The position numbers and the translations under genes were made by a program. The notes below the pieces were generated by a model, which saw only the letters and a list, made by a program, of their open reading frames with translations, did not search any database and was not told where the DNA came from. This document shows, in pieces, positions 55,301 to 64,000 of a DNA stretch of 64,000 bases. The DNA lies in assembly GCF_003013715.1 (NCBI RefSeq), contig NC_072812.1:2418001-2482000 (forward strand). The letters run 5' to 3'. Positions within the stretch are counted from its first letter, which is position 1; each line of letters begins with the position of its first letter. Origin of the DNA: Candidozyma auris (lineage: Eukaryota > Ascomycota > Pichiomycetes > Serinales > Metschnikowiaceae).

Positions 55301-55617
55301 TAGCAAAGCTGGCTCAAGGAGTGCCAGAGTATGACGATTCACTCTTTTAACGGGATTGTGGTGCCCCAGGTTGGGTTGTCATTTCTTTACCGCATTAGTC
55401 AAATGCCGTGCATGGGCGCCTGCACACAGGTGTGATCATATTATGACATTTCCACATGGGGCGAGGAAACGCTGCGCACATGCAGTCCGTGCTTGGCCGC
55501 CTCCCCACCGCAGCTCATTGCAGTTTGCAAATTGTCAAGGACCCCAAAATCCATATAAAATGCCCCAGGCCCCAGCAAAAGAAAAACACCTTCTGTTCTC
55601 CCATCACCTTTCTAACA
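52351..55617. other. 3.3 kb gene-poor region
   Basis: T-rich tracts lie at 52364-52415, 53041-53080 and around 53190-53265. CACGTG sites occur at 53535 and 53897, and a GGCTGCAAAA at 54836. From about 53500 to 55500 the GC content rises and many short frames overlap on both strands; none resembles a known protein. A TATAAAA (55554-55560) serves the next gene. Confidence 0.5.
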
Positions 55618-56679
55618 ATGCACGTGCTTCCTCCAGCCAACGGGAAAAAACTCTGGCGTGTGAAACGGCGCCTGGTGTCTGGGTCTATGGCTCAAACCGA
55701 CGCTTCTTCGCTTGAATGCTTCAACTCGCTGATGAAGATGTCGGCCGCCGGCAAGCAGTCCATGGCCCGCCGTCCGCCGCTCAAGAGACCCAAGCTGAAG
55801 CCCGGGATGCCCAAGGATTTTGTTTTTGTCGATCTTTCGCCCGTGAAGAGCGACAGCGACGGCGCCAGCGCCAGCTTTGTGAAAAATGGCGATAACTCGC
55901 CCAATATTGCCGCTACCGCGCCAATTCCACCACCATTGCAATCGCCTCGTCCAGACGAATCGATTGGTGGGTGTTTTGTTGGCAATGGAGCCGAATTGAG
56001 CCAAATCGTTCCCGGCGGCGCCTACGAGGGCTACGACACCTCGGGCGCCTCGTCGCCTACAACGTGTTTCTCGCACAATCTGCCCTCGCTGACCTTCTCG
56101 AGCACCGACGCGTTCTCCAATTACTCGTTTTCGCTGGACGACTTGTTTGACGAGCAGCTTTTGGGGCTTGGGCTTGTGGGAGTGGAGTTCCCAAAGAACG
56201 AGGGTATCAGCTACAGCTACAACAACAACAACAACAACAACGAAAACAGCTTTGAAAATGCCCATTTCAACGCTCAATTGCCCACTCCGCAGATTTCCAC
56301 GCCCCCCCAGGTTTCTCCAGTGGCCCCAAGTCACGTGAGAACACATCTGATGCCCAGTTTGCCCGAAACAGCCAAGTTGAACGAGGCCAAAACGAAAAAA
56401 AGCCGGAAGTCCGCAGGCGGATTCCAGTTCAAGAGCTACCAGGGCCCGCAGAGCGGCGTCAAGAAGAGAAGAGGCAGCCACAAGCGTTGTTTCAGCGAGC
56501 CGGTGAAAAAACAGCCTTCAATCCAGCAGGCAACGCCGCCCACAGCGTCGCTCGAGGACTTTTTGCACCCTGCAGCGGGCAAAGAGGTTGAGGGTTCGCT
56601 TTTGGACGAGATGGCGCCTTTTGTGTATTCGCCGGAGAGCGAGGGGGAGTTTGATTTGGGCAGGTTTATTAGTATTTAA
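55618..56679 (+). CDS. low-complexity protein, putative regulator
   Basis: Encodes a 353-residue hydrophilic protein I do not recognise. It has a basic N-terminal region (RRPPLKRPKLKPG, about 52-64), a Ser/Pro-rich middle, and an acidic-hydrophobic patch (NYSFSLDDLFDEQLLGLGL) that looks like an activation segment. A run of seven Asn follows. The C-terminal block GGFQFKSYQGPQSGVKKRRGSHKR, with CFSEP after it, has the look of a nuclear localisation and phosphorylation site. No DNA-binding domain is visible. TATAAAA lies 58 bp before the ATG. The start was chosen there because the 54 upstream in-frame codons run through the TATA box. A role in transcription is a guess from composition. Confidence 0.7.
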   Translation: MHVLPPANGKKLWRVKRRLVSGSMAQTDASSLECFNSLMKMSAAGKQSMARRPPLKRPKLKPGMPKDFVFVDLSPVKSDSDGASASFVKNGDNSPNIAATAPIPPPLQSPRPDESIGGCFVGNGAELSQIVPGGAYEGYDTSGASSPTTCFSHNLPSLTFSSTDAFSNYSFSLDDLFDEQLLGLGLVGVEFPKNEGISYSYNNNNNNNENSFENAHFNAQLPTPQISTPPQVSPVAPSHVRTHLMPSLPETAKLNEAKTKKSRKSAGGFQFKSYQGPQSGVKKRRGSHKRCFSEPVKKQPSIQQATPPTASLEDFLHPAAGKEVEGSLLDEMAPFVYSPESEGEFDLGRFISI

Positions 56680-59600
56680 GCGGCAGCGAAAATTGGCAGC
56701 GAAACTTGACGCAGTCAAGTTGAGCCAATGCCGATGTCCAAATGCCGATTTCAAATTCCCAAATTCCTCGGGTTCCCCAAATTCCCCAAAACCTCATCAA
56801 ATTATACCTCACGTGGGGTCTCACGGTAGATGAGTCAAATGACTACGTGAGTCATGTCCACACAAATCTGACGAGTCACGGTGACTTCGTTAAACACTCA
56901 AGTTGACTATGTCGCTGTCTTTGCCAGCTGACTTCGTCAAAAGCTCAAGTTGACTATGTCGCTGTTTTTGCCAGCTGACTTCGTCAAACACTCAAATTGA
57001 CTATGTCGCTGACTTCGCCAGCAGACTCGCCAGCAGACTTCTTTCGTTCCGTCTTCGGCCTCGGCCCCTTGCATTATTTATTATTATGACCATTTGGATC
57101 TTCTTCTCCCGATACCTTTGCCAGCACTTCGCTCGCTTTGCATTAATTATGTTGGCGTTTTCGCCTTGTATATCATGATACATGAATGAATAAGCAGTTT
57201 TGTAGCCCACGAACCTTGACAAAGTCAGGGTGAGTCGACCACTTTCACAGGATCAAAGCGATTCTTTGGTTTTGTATTTTGGTCTTTTATAGTCAATATT
57301 TCAGAATCCCAAAACAAACTACTACGCCAATTTCAAAAGGAAAAAGCGAGTCAACGAGGTTACAAATTGACCAGGACTTTGTGAATTATCAATCAAGAAA
57401 GATTCATTTCACTCAGGAGAGTCGTTTCCAGTTGCTTTCAAAGTCGCCTGCAATTTAACCAACTTGACTGCTTCTAACGTCACAAAAAGTATTTATCGTT
57501 CCCAAAAACATGGCCAGAATGCTTTGTTCCCACACTATCTGAATTCAATGATTCCATTTCCCAGCAGAGAGAAATCCTGCCGAATCTCTTCTGAATCGAA
57601 TGCCCATTTCTTCCTCAAAAATACCTTCTCATTCTCGATCTGGTAATAAGGGAATTTCAGGGATTTCAAAGTCTGGTGGATGATTCTTCTTGAAAAATTC
57701 TATACAAAGTGTCCCGCTGAAGCTAGTTTCACTACTGAAAACGTCTGAATTCTCATTATGTATGGAACTTTCAAAATATTGAAAGTTTCGCTTTGGTGGT
57801 TGGCAAAAGCAACGTGATACTGAACAACCATCACCCGAGGAAGAATTATGGTTGCAATATACGAGTTTCGAGAGAAATTACTAGAACTTATGCTGCATTT
57901 TTCAGAATTTCTGGAGCTTATTCTCCATTCTTAGACCCAGCATACCTGAGTGGCCCAATCCGGATCTTTAGGGCTAAAAAGCACCGATTGTATTTTTGTG
58001 GAATTCCACAACTCAAAGTGCAAGTAATCTGCTTCTTTTACATACTCTAGAGTCTGTTTTGCTTGAAACGTCCGTCTTTTTTTGGCTGAATCTGTTGATC
58101 TTTTCTTATAAATGAAAAGTTCGAGAAATCGAATTTTAATGTGCAAAACCGGACACAGTGAGCTGGAAAACGCTCGATCTGCTTGACCTGAACCTACTTT
58201 TATTGCATTTCTGTTCATCGGGCTTGTCTTTGCAACTTTTTTAGTGGCTGCAAATTCTTAACTATGAAGAATTCTATGACAAAGTATACATCGCTCTGAA
58301 GCTCAATCCAGCTTGAAAATGGTATTTTCTGAATCCTCTGGACCCAGTCAGTTACATCAACCTTTATTACAGTTAAATTTTTGGAATTTTGTGGCAATTG
58401 ACGGAGGGCTAATTGTCTTGGGGTAGCCCGGTGTACAGGTGTTTGCTACTTTCCACTTTGAAAAACCACCAACGACAAATTAACAAATTCTGAAGCCAAA
58501 AGTAGGAAAATAAAGTTGTCAGTACAAACTCTCTGACCTCTTTTTGCTGGATTTTGTGCTTGATTTGGGTACCTGGTTCAGATTGTAGGAATTCCACAAA
58601 AAGTAGGAACCCACCCCAAATTCTTCCTTATTCCCAGCTGATTGGCCCCAAAAACGACCTAAACAACTCCTCAGCATGAACTTTAAGACCTTGATTTGCT
58701 CGAGCAAAATAGACAAATCAATGAACACTTGTTCCAATTCTCATTTCCTACTCTGAAATCTACAAAATCCACAAAATATACAAAATCCCAAGAACGCCAA
58801 AATCAACGCCAATTCAGCGTTTTTTGAGTAGCAAACTTTCCAAATAGAAAACCTCTGCTCCCAAATACATCAAACGTCTTCCGTTTTCCCCAATTTTGCC
58901 GGTTTCTCTCCTCCAGGGGCAGAAGCTCGTCATCCCCAAAACCTCCCCATCCGTCATCACGGCAACACTCAGGGATGTGGAGAAACGACGCCGTCTCCTT
59001 CGGGCCCCGACGGCGCTGCAATGGGAGCGGCCATTTTGTTTCTTTTCCCGATTGTGCTTTTTTTGGTACTTTTTGTAATTGTGGTGTTTCTCGGCCATTG
59101 TAGCACATCCGCAAACTAATAAAGGACAAAAAAGGAAACCCCTTGAAGGTTTTGCATCGCGTAATCCAAGCTAAAGCTCGGCTCTGAAGTAGCCGAAATT
59201 CGTCTGGTGGCTTTACTTGTCGACCATTGTTTACGAGGTTTCCTTTTTTAGTAAGTTCCTAGAAGAACCCGAAAGCTGTTTTGGTCACGATTTGGTGCTG
59301 TTTATGGCCACAAATTCCTCTGTGCATCCTCATTGGGCGTCACAGGGACGACACGGGGACGAGGTGTTGACGTTTGGGAACTTTGATGGAGGCTGAAGTG
59401 AGGTGTTTGAGGATTAAAGCAGATTCTGAAAAAAATCATGTGTTTTTGCATTTTTAGGGTTGTGGAGGCTTTCTGGCTTTCTAAGGCTGTAGGCGTACGG
59501 TGGAAAAGAAAAAAAAAAAAAAAAGAATTGGTCATTCCAACTTCAGTATTGTTTAGTGAGGTGACATTTTTCTCTACCATATAAAATATCATGGAGTCAG

Positions 59601-60647
59601 AGTTGATCGGCAAAGTTTACGATAAAGGAAGGTTTAGAATGTTTAGTATTGATTTTGCTTTTACTTTATTCTCCTTTTTCCTTTTTAGATTTTTCTCGTT
59701 TATGCTATATGTTTATCTTCACCACATCTCGACATAAGCGGTTCTCCAAGAAGATGACAAACGATGCTTATGATTCACAAAGTCCTCGAGCTCCACAGTC
59801 ATTTTATTGACTACCACGCTTTTTGAAGTCTTAGCGAGCTCCATCAAGTACACCTTCAGCATCCACAGTTTCCCTCCCAAAGAACAAAGAAAAAAAAAGG
59901 AAAATAAGATAAAGGAAATCGGGTGATTTCGTTCGCCAACAATCACCATTTCAAGCCGATCCCAAACATTTTGCCCTGGATCCTGCCAACACTGGAAATT
60001 TCTCGCATGAGAAAACCTCATTGTTCAAACAAAGACTCCCACCTCCCCTCACAGAAATGCTTGCAGATAGCAGGAGGAAAAGACTGTGAAGATGCCGAGT
60101 GGGAGAGGCTGTGACTTGTGGCGAATGTGGTTGGATTTTGCGGACTTTAGTGGATTTTCAGGTATCTGAAGAAGTTACAGTCAGGGTTTGGACTCTGTAG
60201 AAGTTTGGTCAAGGATTCTGCGGATTCTGTAGACTCAGGGTAAACAAGTAGATTTTTCTTTATTTTTTTTTTTTTTTGCTTTTTTTTTTGTAATTGAATA
60301 CGTTGATTGGGCTCCACATTCCCATCAAATCTAGTAAGGAGATTTGCCAAAGAGTCATTGGAGAAAGAATCCGATAGAAAATTTATTGACCAATTGGAGA
60401 ACCGCAATTGGCAAGCTCAAGGTTACATCTTTTAATCTCTTTCATCTTGGCTTACTCTCAGCACCCACAAAGCAGCTATTCCAGAAAATGAATGTTTCAG
60501 TCGTCACGGCGTGCTCGAATTAACAGAATCCACCTACTTGTTCCTGGAAGTCTGTAGATTCTGATAAAGGCACCGTTTGGTAGAATTTTAGAATTTTTCG
60601 AGAAACCTTCCCTTTTAATTCTCTCGCATTTTCCAGCCCCCCTGATT
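56680..60647. other. 4.0 kb gene-poor region with minisatellite
   Basis: Contains a CACGTG (56810), two TGAGTCA Gcn4-type sites (56831-56837, 56848-56854), a 47-bp tandem repeat (56883-57020), a TGGCTGCAAA (58245) and T/A homopolymers at 59509-59524 and 60263-60290. Around 58840-59119 several frames are open on both strands; one plus-strand frame ends in a strongly hydrophobic 32-residue stretch starting at an ATG at 59021. No gene is recognised. Confidence 0.5.
56883..57020. repeat. 47-bp tandem repeat, nearly three copies
   Basis: Copies start at 56883, 56930 and 56977, each beginning GACTTCGT and containing TTGACTATGTCGCTG. The third is cut short at 57010 and followed by two GCCAGCAGACT-like partial units. 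The exact spacing of 47 shows recent tandem duplication. Confidence 0.9.
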
Positions 60648-62010
60648 CTAAGTATCCTGGTTCAAAACGTCTCGCAACGTCGACCTCTTTTCGCTCCTGG
60701 GGGGCTCTGGCTGCTCTGGCTGCTCTGGCTGCTCTGGCTGCTCTGGCTGCTCTGGCGGCTCCTTCTTTGCCTCCTCGATCTCCATTTCCTCGCCTTTTTC
60801 CCCCTCTTCGTCTTCCTCCTCTTCTTCCTCCTCTCTTTCCAGCTCTGCGGCCAGTTTTGACTCCTCTACAACATCCAAAAGCCGCTGGAGCTCTGAGCTC
60901 ATCGCCGTGGCGTGCTGCAGCATCAACCCGATCATCTCCTCGTGGAACCGTCTGTTTTCGTTGATCATGCGCCGCAAAATCAGCGCCGTTTCCTCGGCCT
61001 TGTCCGAGTCGTAACTCGAAAACGACGCCAGCGACGCATTCAGCAGAAACCGCCGCCTTCGGGCCCCGGGCTCCACGTCCATCTGATGCGGATCAAACTC
61101 CCGCTTGATGTGGGGCGGGATCAGCCCGACCATCTGCCCGTTTTTGAACGCTTCGCTGAGATTGTGGAGCTCCAAAACCGCCAACTCCAAGTCGGCGAGC
61201 GGCAGCGTCACCCGAAGCGTTTCAAACACAGAAAACGGCGTGTAGTCGGCAGGCACTCGCCGGTTTCGGGCTTTTCTCAACGCCGCCGCCATTTGCCTCT
61301 GCAACGTTCGAACCGTGGGCACCACCAAGTTGTCGGCCAGCTTCGTTCTCTCGGCCTCAAAACGCTGCTGGATCAAGTCCCATTTTTTGCTCTGGCTCAG
61401 CGTGCGGTCTCCCACGTACTTGAACGGCTTGATCTGGACAATTAGCCACAAGATGAGCTTCACGTCCAGCGGGCTGAGCTTCAGACGCTGCCTGACGGTA
61501 GGAGACGGTAGAGACTGAATATTCACGGCTGCAGGAGAAATTTTTCACTGAAAGTGACCAGTCGGGTCAGACTTGCCCTTTTTATTTTTTTTTTATTTCT
61601 TTTCTTCCAAGGTTGCTTTCACGGCGTATTTATATATGGTGGGATTGTTGTTTGAAGATGTTCCAGGAATTAGACGAGTCGGCGTCCGTCGCCATGCCCG
61701 TGGAAAAGCACACGCCGCCCGGAACGGGCCAGAAAAGGCAGGCAGGCATGCAAAACGACAATAAGCGAGCCTGCTAAATTGCCGGTGTGCAACGAGGTGG
61801 GAAAAAAGAAAAGACAAGGGAGAGACAAGATGATAATGGGAAAAAGGAACAAGATGGCGGTGAAAAATAAAAGAAAAAATAATAATAATAAAAAAAAGAC
61901 TCACTTTTCACGCCGGCGATACGCTGGATGCTGGATTGACGATTTTCTCCTAGCGCTTTCAAATTGATTCTTTCTTGCTGCCAGCTCTTTTCCTCCCTTA
62001 TCTTCTTCAT
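60648..62010 (-). CDS. possible DNA-binding protein, predicted two-exon gene
   Basis: The long frame ending at 60648 begins with GTG (61526), and no ATG lies upstream before a TGA. A splice model solves this: exon 1 is 62010-61905, intron 61904-61529 (GTGAGT...TGCAG), exon 2 is 61528-60648. The join keeps frame (IAGVK-T-VNIQSL) and gives 328 residues starting MKKIREEKSWQQE. The first ATG after the in-frame TAG is the one at 62010. The core (LILWLIVQIKPFKYVG, then RTLSQSKKWDLIQQRF) resembles a Myb/SANT-like helical DNA-binding domain. The C-terminus is Glu-rich with an EQP repeat. Without a family match, function is unproven. Confidence 0.5.
60705..60758 (-). repeat. 9-bp coding repeat (Glu-Gln-Pro)
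   Basis: On the plus strand the unit CTCTGGCTG occurs five times without change and once as CTCTGGCGG. It codes for EQP triplets in the acidic tail of the minus-strand gene. Copy number is likely to vary between strains. Confidence 0.9.
61529..61904 (-). other. predicted 376-nt intron
   Basis: The 5' site is GTGAGT (61904-61899) and the 3' site TTCTCCTGCAG ends at 61529. A CTGAC that could act as branch point lies about 45 bases before the 3' site. The intron is T-rich near its 5' end. Other AG sites nearby break the frame. Confidence 0.42.
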
Positions 62011-63361
62011 CTCGTTGATTTTCTTCAAAACATGCCTGTTCCATATCTGTGGCGTTGACTAATTTGTCACAAATTGCCCAAATGCTTGCAGCACAGAACG
62101 CTAAGCCGCTTGAAAGACGAGCCGAGGGGAACTTCTGAAAAAAAAACCTGACAAAGGGTGCACGTATTTCATCAAAAGTGTGCACCATGATGCTCTCTTG
62201 TCCAAAGCCTCCCCCACCTTCGACCAACCAAAACGTTGGACGGCCGGCGTGGTCTCTTGAAAGTTTCCAGAAACAATGCAAGACGTGCTATAGCTTTGTT
62301 GACCCCAGAGCTTTGGGTCAAGCACCTCTTCCAATATTCCGCTTCTACTTCCCCTTTGGGTAGGAGAGCCTTCTATTTTCATGCATGTCGCCTTCTCTTA
62401 CTTCCACGCGAGAACTCTAAAACTTTTCTCCGACGGTTTTATGCCTCCTTTGGGCAGGCAAATTTTTTGCAGCCACAGAGCAAGCAGCACGAGCGCCCGC
62501 CCCGAGAATCTCAGCAACTCCAAACATGTCGACGTTTTTCCACCATCAACACTTGGAATTCTTCCTCCTGCCAGGGTCTTGTCAAATTTTTTAGTCTCTG
62601 CAGCCGCGCTAGCGATTTGCACTGCACTCTGCTGATGTAACCATGGACGCATTCTTCTTCGTAGATTGGCGATGTTCATTATCCAACTACTTGATTTATT
62701 TCTCTTTCTTTTATTCTTTATTCTTTGGAGCTTCTTCATGCAAGGTGAAATCACCACAGCCGATGGCAGGTGCGCAAAGAGGAAACTTCGAGCGGCTCTA
62801 AACAACGAGACTGTATCTTCGTTTCTTTGGCGGCCCATTGTTTGACATGGTTCCAGAACATGTGAGTAGATTTTTCTTTCGTAACTTCCATGCCAGGGTC
62901 CAGGACTTTTTTACGTCTCCGGAGAAAAATTCGTCCCGACAATGCCGCAACCTCCTTCGACAAGAAATCTGCCGGACACATCGCCTTCCCCACCTTGGAT
63001 TGGCATCTGTTCATTTTTTTGATTTTTTTTTTTTTTCGATGCTCCCTCTCTGGCAAAACCTACTTAAACTTTGCGATCAGACATGTCACAATAGCAGACA
63101 TTCTTCGGCCCTCCAGACTCTGGCAGGTGCTGCTGATCTTCAATGGCTGAAAAATTGGAGAGCTCTTTGTTCTGACCCACTCTAAGTCGGCTTCTGTGCT
63201 CCAATTTCCGACGACAAATGACCTTCGCAGTTACTGCCTTCTGTTCGGCCGAACAGCACTTCGTATCTGCGAGCGCCTTGCACTTGTCGAGAACAATTTC
63301 TCATCACGAATAGTGTCCTTTCTGGCATCATCAAACGGCGCAACGGAATCCACTTTTCTAA
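62011..63361. other. intergenic region up to UPF1
   Basis: 1.35 kb between the predicted two-exon gene and the UPF1 stop codon. It has a TTTTGCAGCCA word (62466) and T-runs at 63017-63036. A 95-codon minus-strand frame (62188-61901) with one hydrophobic stretch overlaps exon 1. No other gene is seen. Confidence 0.45.
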
Positions 63362-64000
63362 ATGTTCAAGCCCTTGGCAAACATTTCCGCTGCCTTCCTC
63401 ACATCGTCGTCAATAGCGCCCAAAGCTGGCCACTTGGCATCGTCATTGTGGCCGAAAGCTGGATCTTCAGGCACATACGAAAGCATACTCTGGGTCTCAA
63501 AATCGTCAAAACTTGGCCGTGGCCCATTCCCCACAGGCGGTTGCTGACGCCTCTTTTCGCTCGGATTGCCCAAAGGCACCATCGACATCTGTAAATTGTC
63601 CAAGGGCCCGTCCACAAGGCATCCACGTTCTCTAAAGTGAATCAAGAGAAAATTCCACAAGTTGTCCTTGGAAAGCGACCGAGGATTGCCCAAGATTACC
63701 AAGCCGTACTTGGCTCTGGTCAACGCCACGTTCATACGCCGAGAGTCCTTCAAAAACCCAATGGCTCTGTCTTCGTTGGCACGCACGCACGAGAGAATAA
63801 TGAAGTCCTTTTCTCTGCCTTGGAAGGCGTCCACAGAAGCCACTTCAACATCAGCATACTGGGACCTTCTTTCCACAATCAGCGAGTTCATCAGCATGTA
63901 CTGGACAATGTACGCTCTCTGGCCCTCGTAGGGAGTCACCACGCCGATCTGATCGGGTCTAACGCCATCTCTGAAAAGCCTGGTGATGATTTTCTCTACG
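63362..64000 (-). CDS. NAM7: UPF1/Nam7 RNA helicase, C-terminal part
   Basis: This is the 3' part of a superfamily-1 helicase gene; the frame is open to the window edge, so the N-terminus lies outside. Upf1 is the ATP-driven helicase at the centre of nonsense-mediated mRNA decay. Visible are [11 protein letters not shown] (motif IV region), [21 protein letters not shown] (motif V) and [24 protein letters not shown] (motif VI, with the arginine finger). The [21 protein letters not shown] segment after motif VI is typical of Upf1. A Gly/Pro-rich tail ends [10 protein letters not shown]. Other Upf1-like helicases (Sen1, Ecm32, Hcs1) fit less well. Confidence 0.93.

Noticed and set aside
55612..56481. 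289-codon minus-strand frame opposite the low-complexity gene
   Set aside because: Antisense of a Ser/Pro/Asn-rich gene; it includes an antisense poly-Val run from the Asn codons, not a real protein feature.
61901..62188. 95-residue minus-strand frame with one hydrophobic stretch
   Set aside because: It has an ATG and a membrane-like segment, but overlaps predicted exon 1 in another frame, and its stop lies inside the splice donor. The spliced model explains a longer conserved-looking protein. Not fully excluded.
1..64000. CRISPR arrays, bacterial-type operons, ribosome binding sites, rRNA genes, intact transposons
   Set aside because: None seen. The gene content is eukaryotic nuclear; no spaced identical repeats, reverse transcriptase, transposase or rRNA-like sequence was found by reading.

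Overview
The window reads as nuclear chromosomal DNA of a budding yeast from the CUG-Ser clade (Candida/Clavispora/Metschnikowia type). The gene set is typical for such a yeast: a Cln3-like G1 cyclin, OTU2, CYC3, ERF4, PUS4, POA1, VPS1, YPK3, SPE2, an ADP/ATP carrier, a Dnf-type flippase, FEX1, UBC13 and UPF1/NAM7. The genetic code can be read from the sequence itself. Four CTG codons fall where family members have serine: the pyruvoyl-forming residue of SPE2, the activation-loop phosphosite of YPK3, the ASGVL motif of PUS4, and two positions in CYC3. Proteins should therefore be translated with CTG = Ser. Metschnikowiaceae is my inference from moderate GC content and the unusually long intergenic regions; it is not demonstrated.

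Layout, left to right. 0.4-4.6 kb: CLN3-like cyclin (-) and OTU2 (+), divergent, with a 1.8 kb shared upstream region holding four RFX-type X-boxes. 4.6-12.7 kb: 8.1 kb with no recognisable gene. 12.7-16.0 kb: CYC3 (+) converging on a mitochondrial PPR-like protein gene (-). 16.0-18.6 kb: an AT-rich trough with an eroded direct repeat, ending at a tRNA-Val(AAC). 18.8-28.8 kb: a compact block of ERF4, PUS4, an unknown mitochondrial protein, POA1 (all +), then VPS1 and YPK3 (-). 30.8-39.6 kb: SPE2 (+), ADP/ATP carrier (-) and a large P4-ATPase (-). 41.7-44.4 kb: FEX1 (+) and UBC13 (-). 44-52 kb: gene-poor, with two probable gene relics, a GPI-anchored wall protein gene and an AT-rich stretch. 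52-64 kb: a small membrane protein gene, a low-complexity putative regulator, a 47-bp minisatellite, a probably intron-containing gene for a possible DNA-binding protein, and the 3' end of UPF1/NAM7.

There is no operon logic; the genes are independent eukaryotic units. Mitochondria recur as a theme (CYC3, the PPR-like protein, the carrier, the presequence protein at 21.9 kb, and possibly the 96-residue membrane protein). Only about 38% of the window is covered by the coding sequences I can support, which is low for a budding yeast. The non-coding DNA is not featureless: several short words (TGGCTGCAA, AAATGTCG, CCCTCGG, CACGTG) recur far above chance, mostly between genes. Coordinates of start codons were checked for an actual ATG; in two places the longest open frame begins with a non-ATG codon and the model was adjusted.
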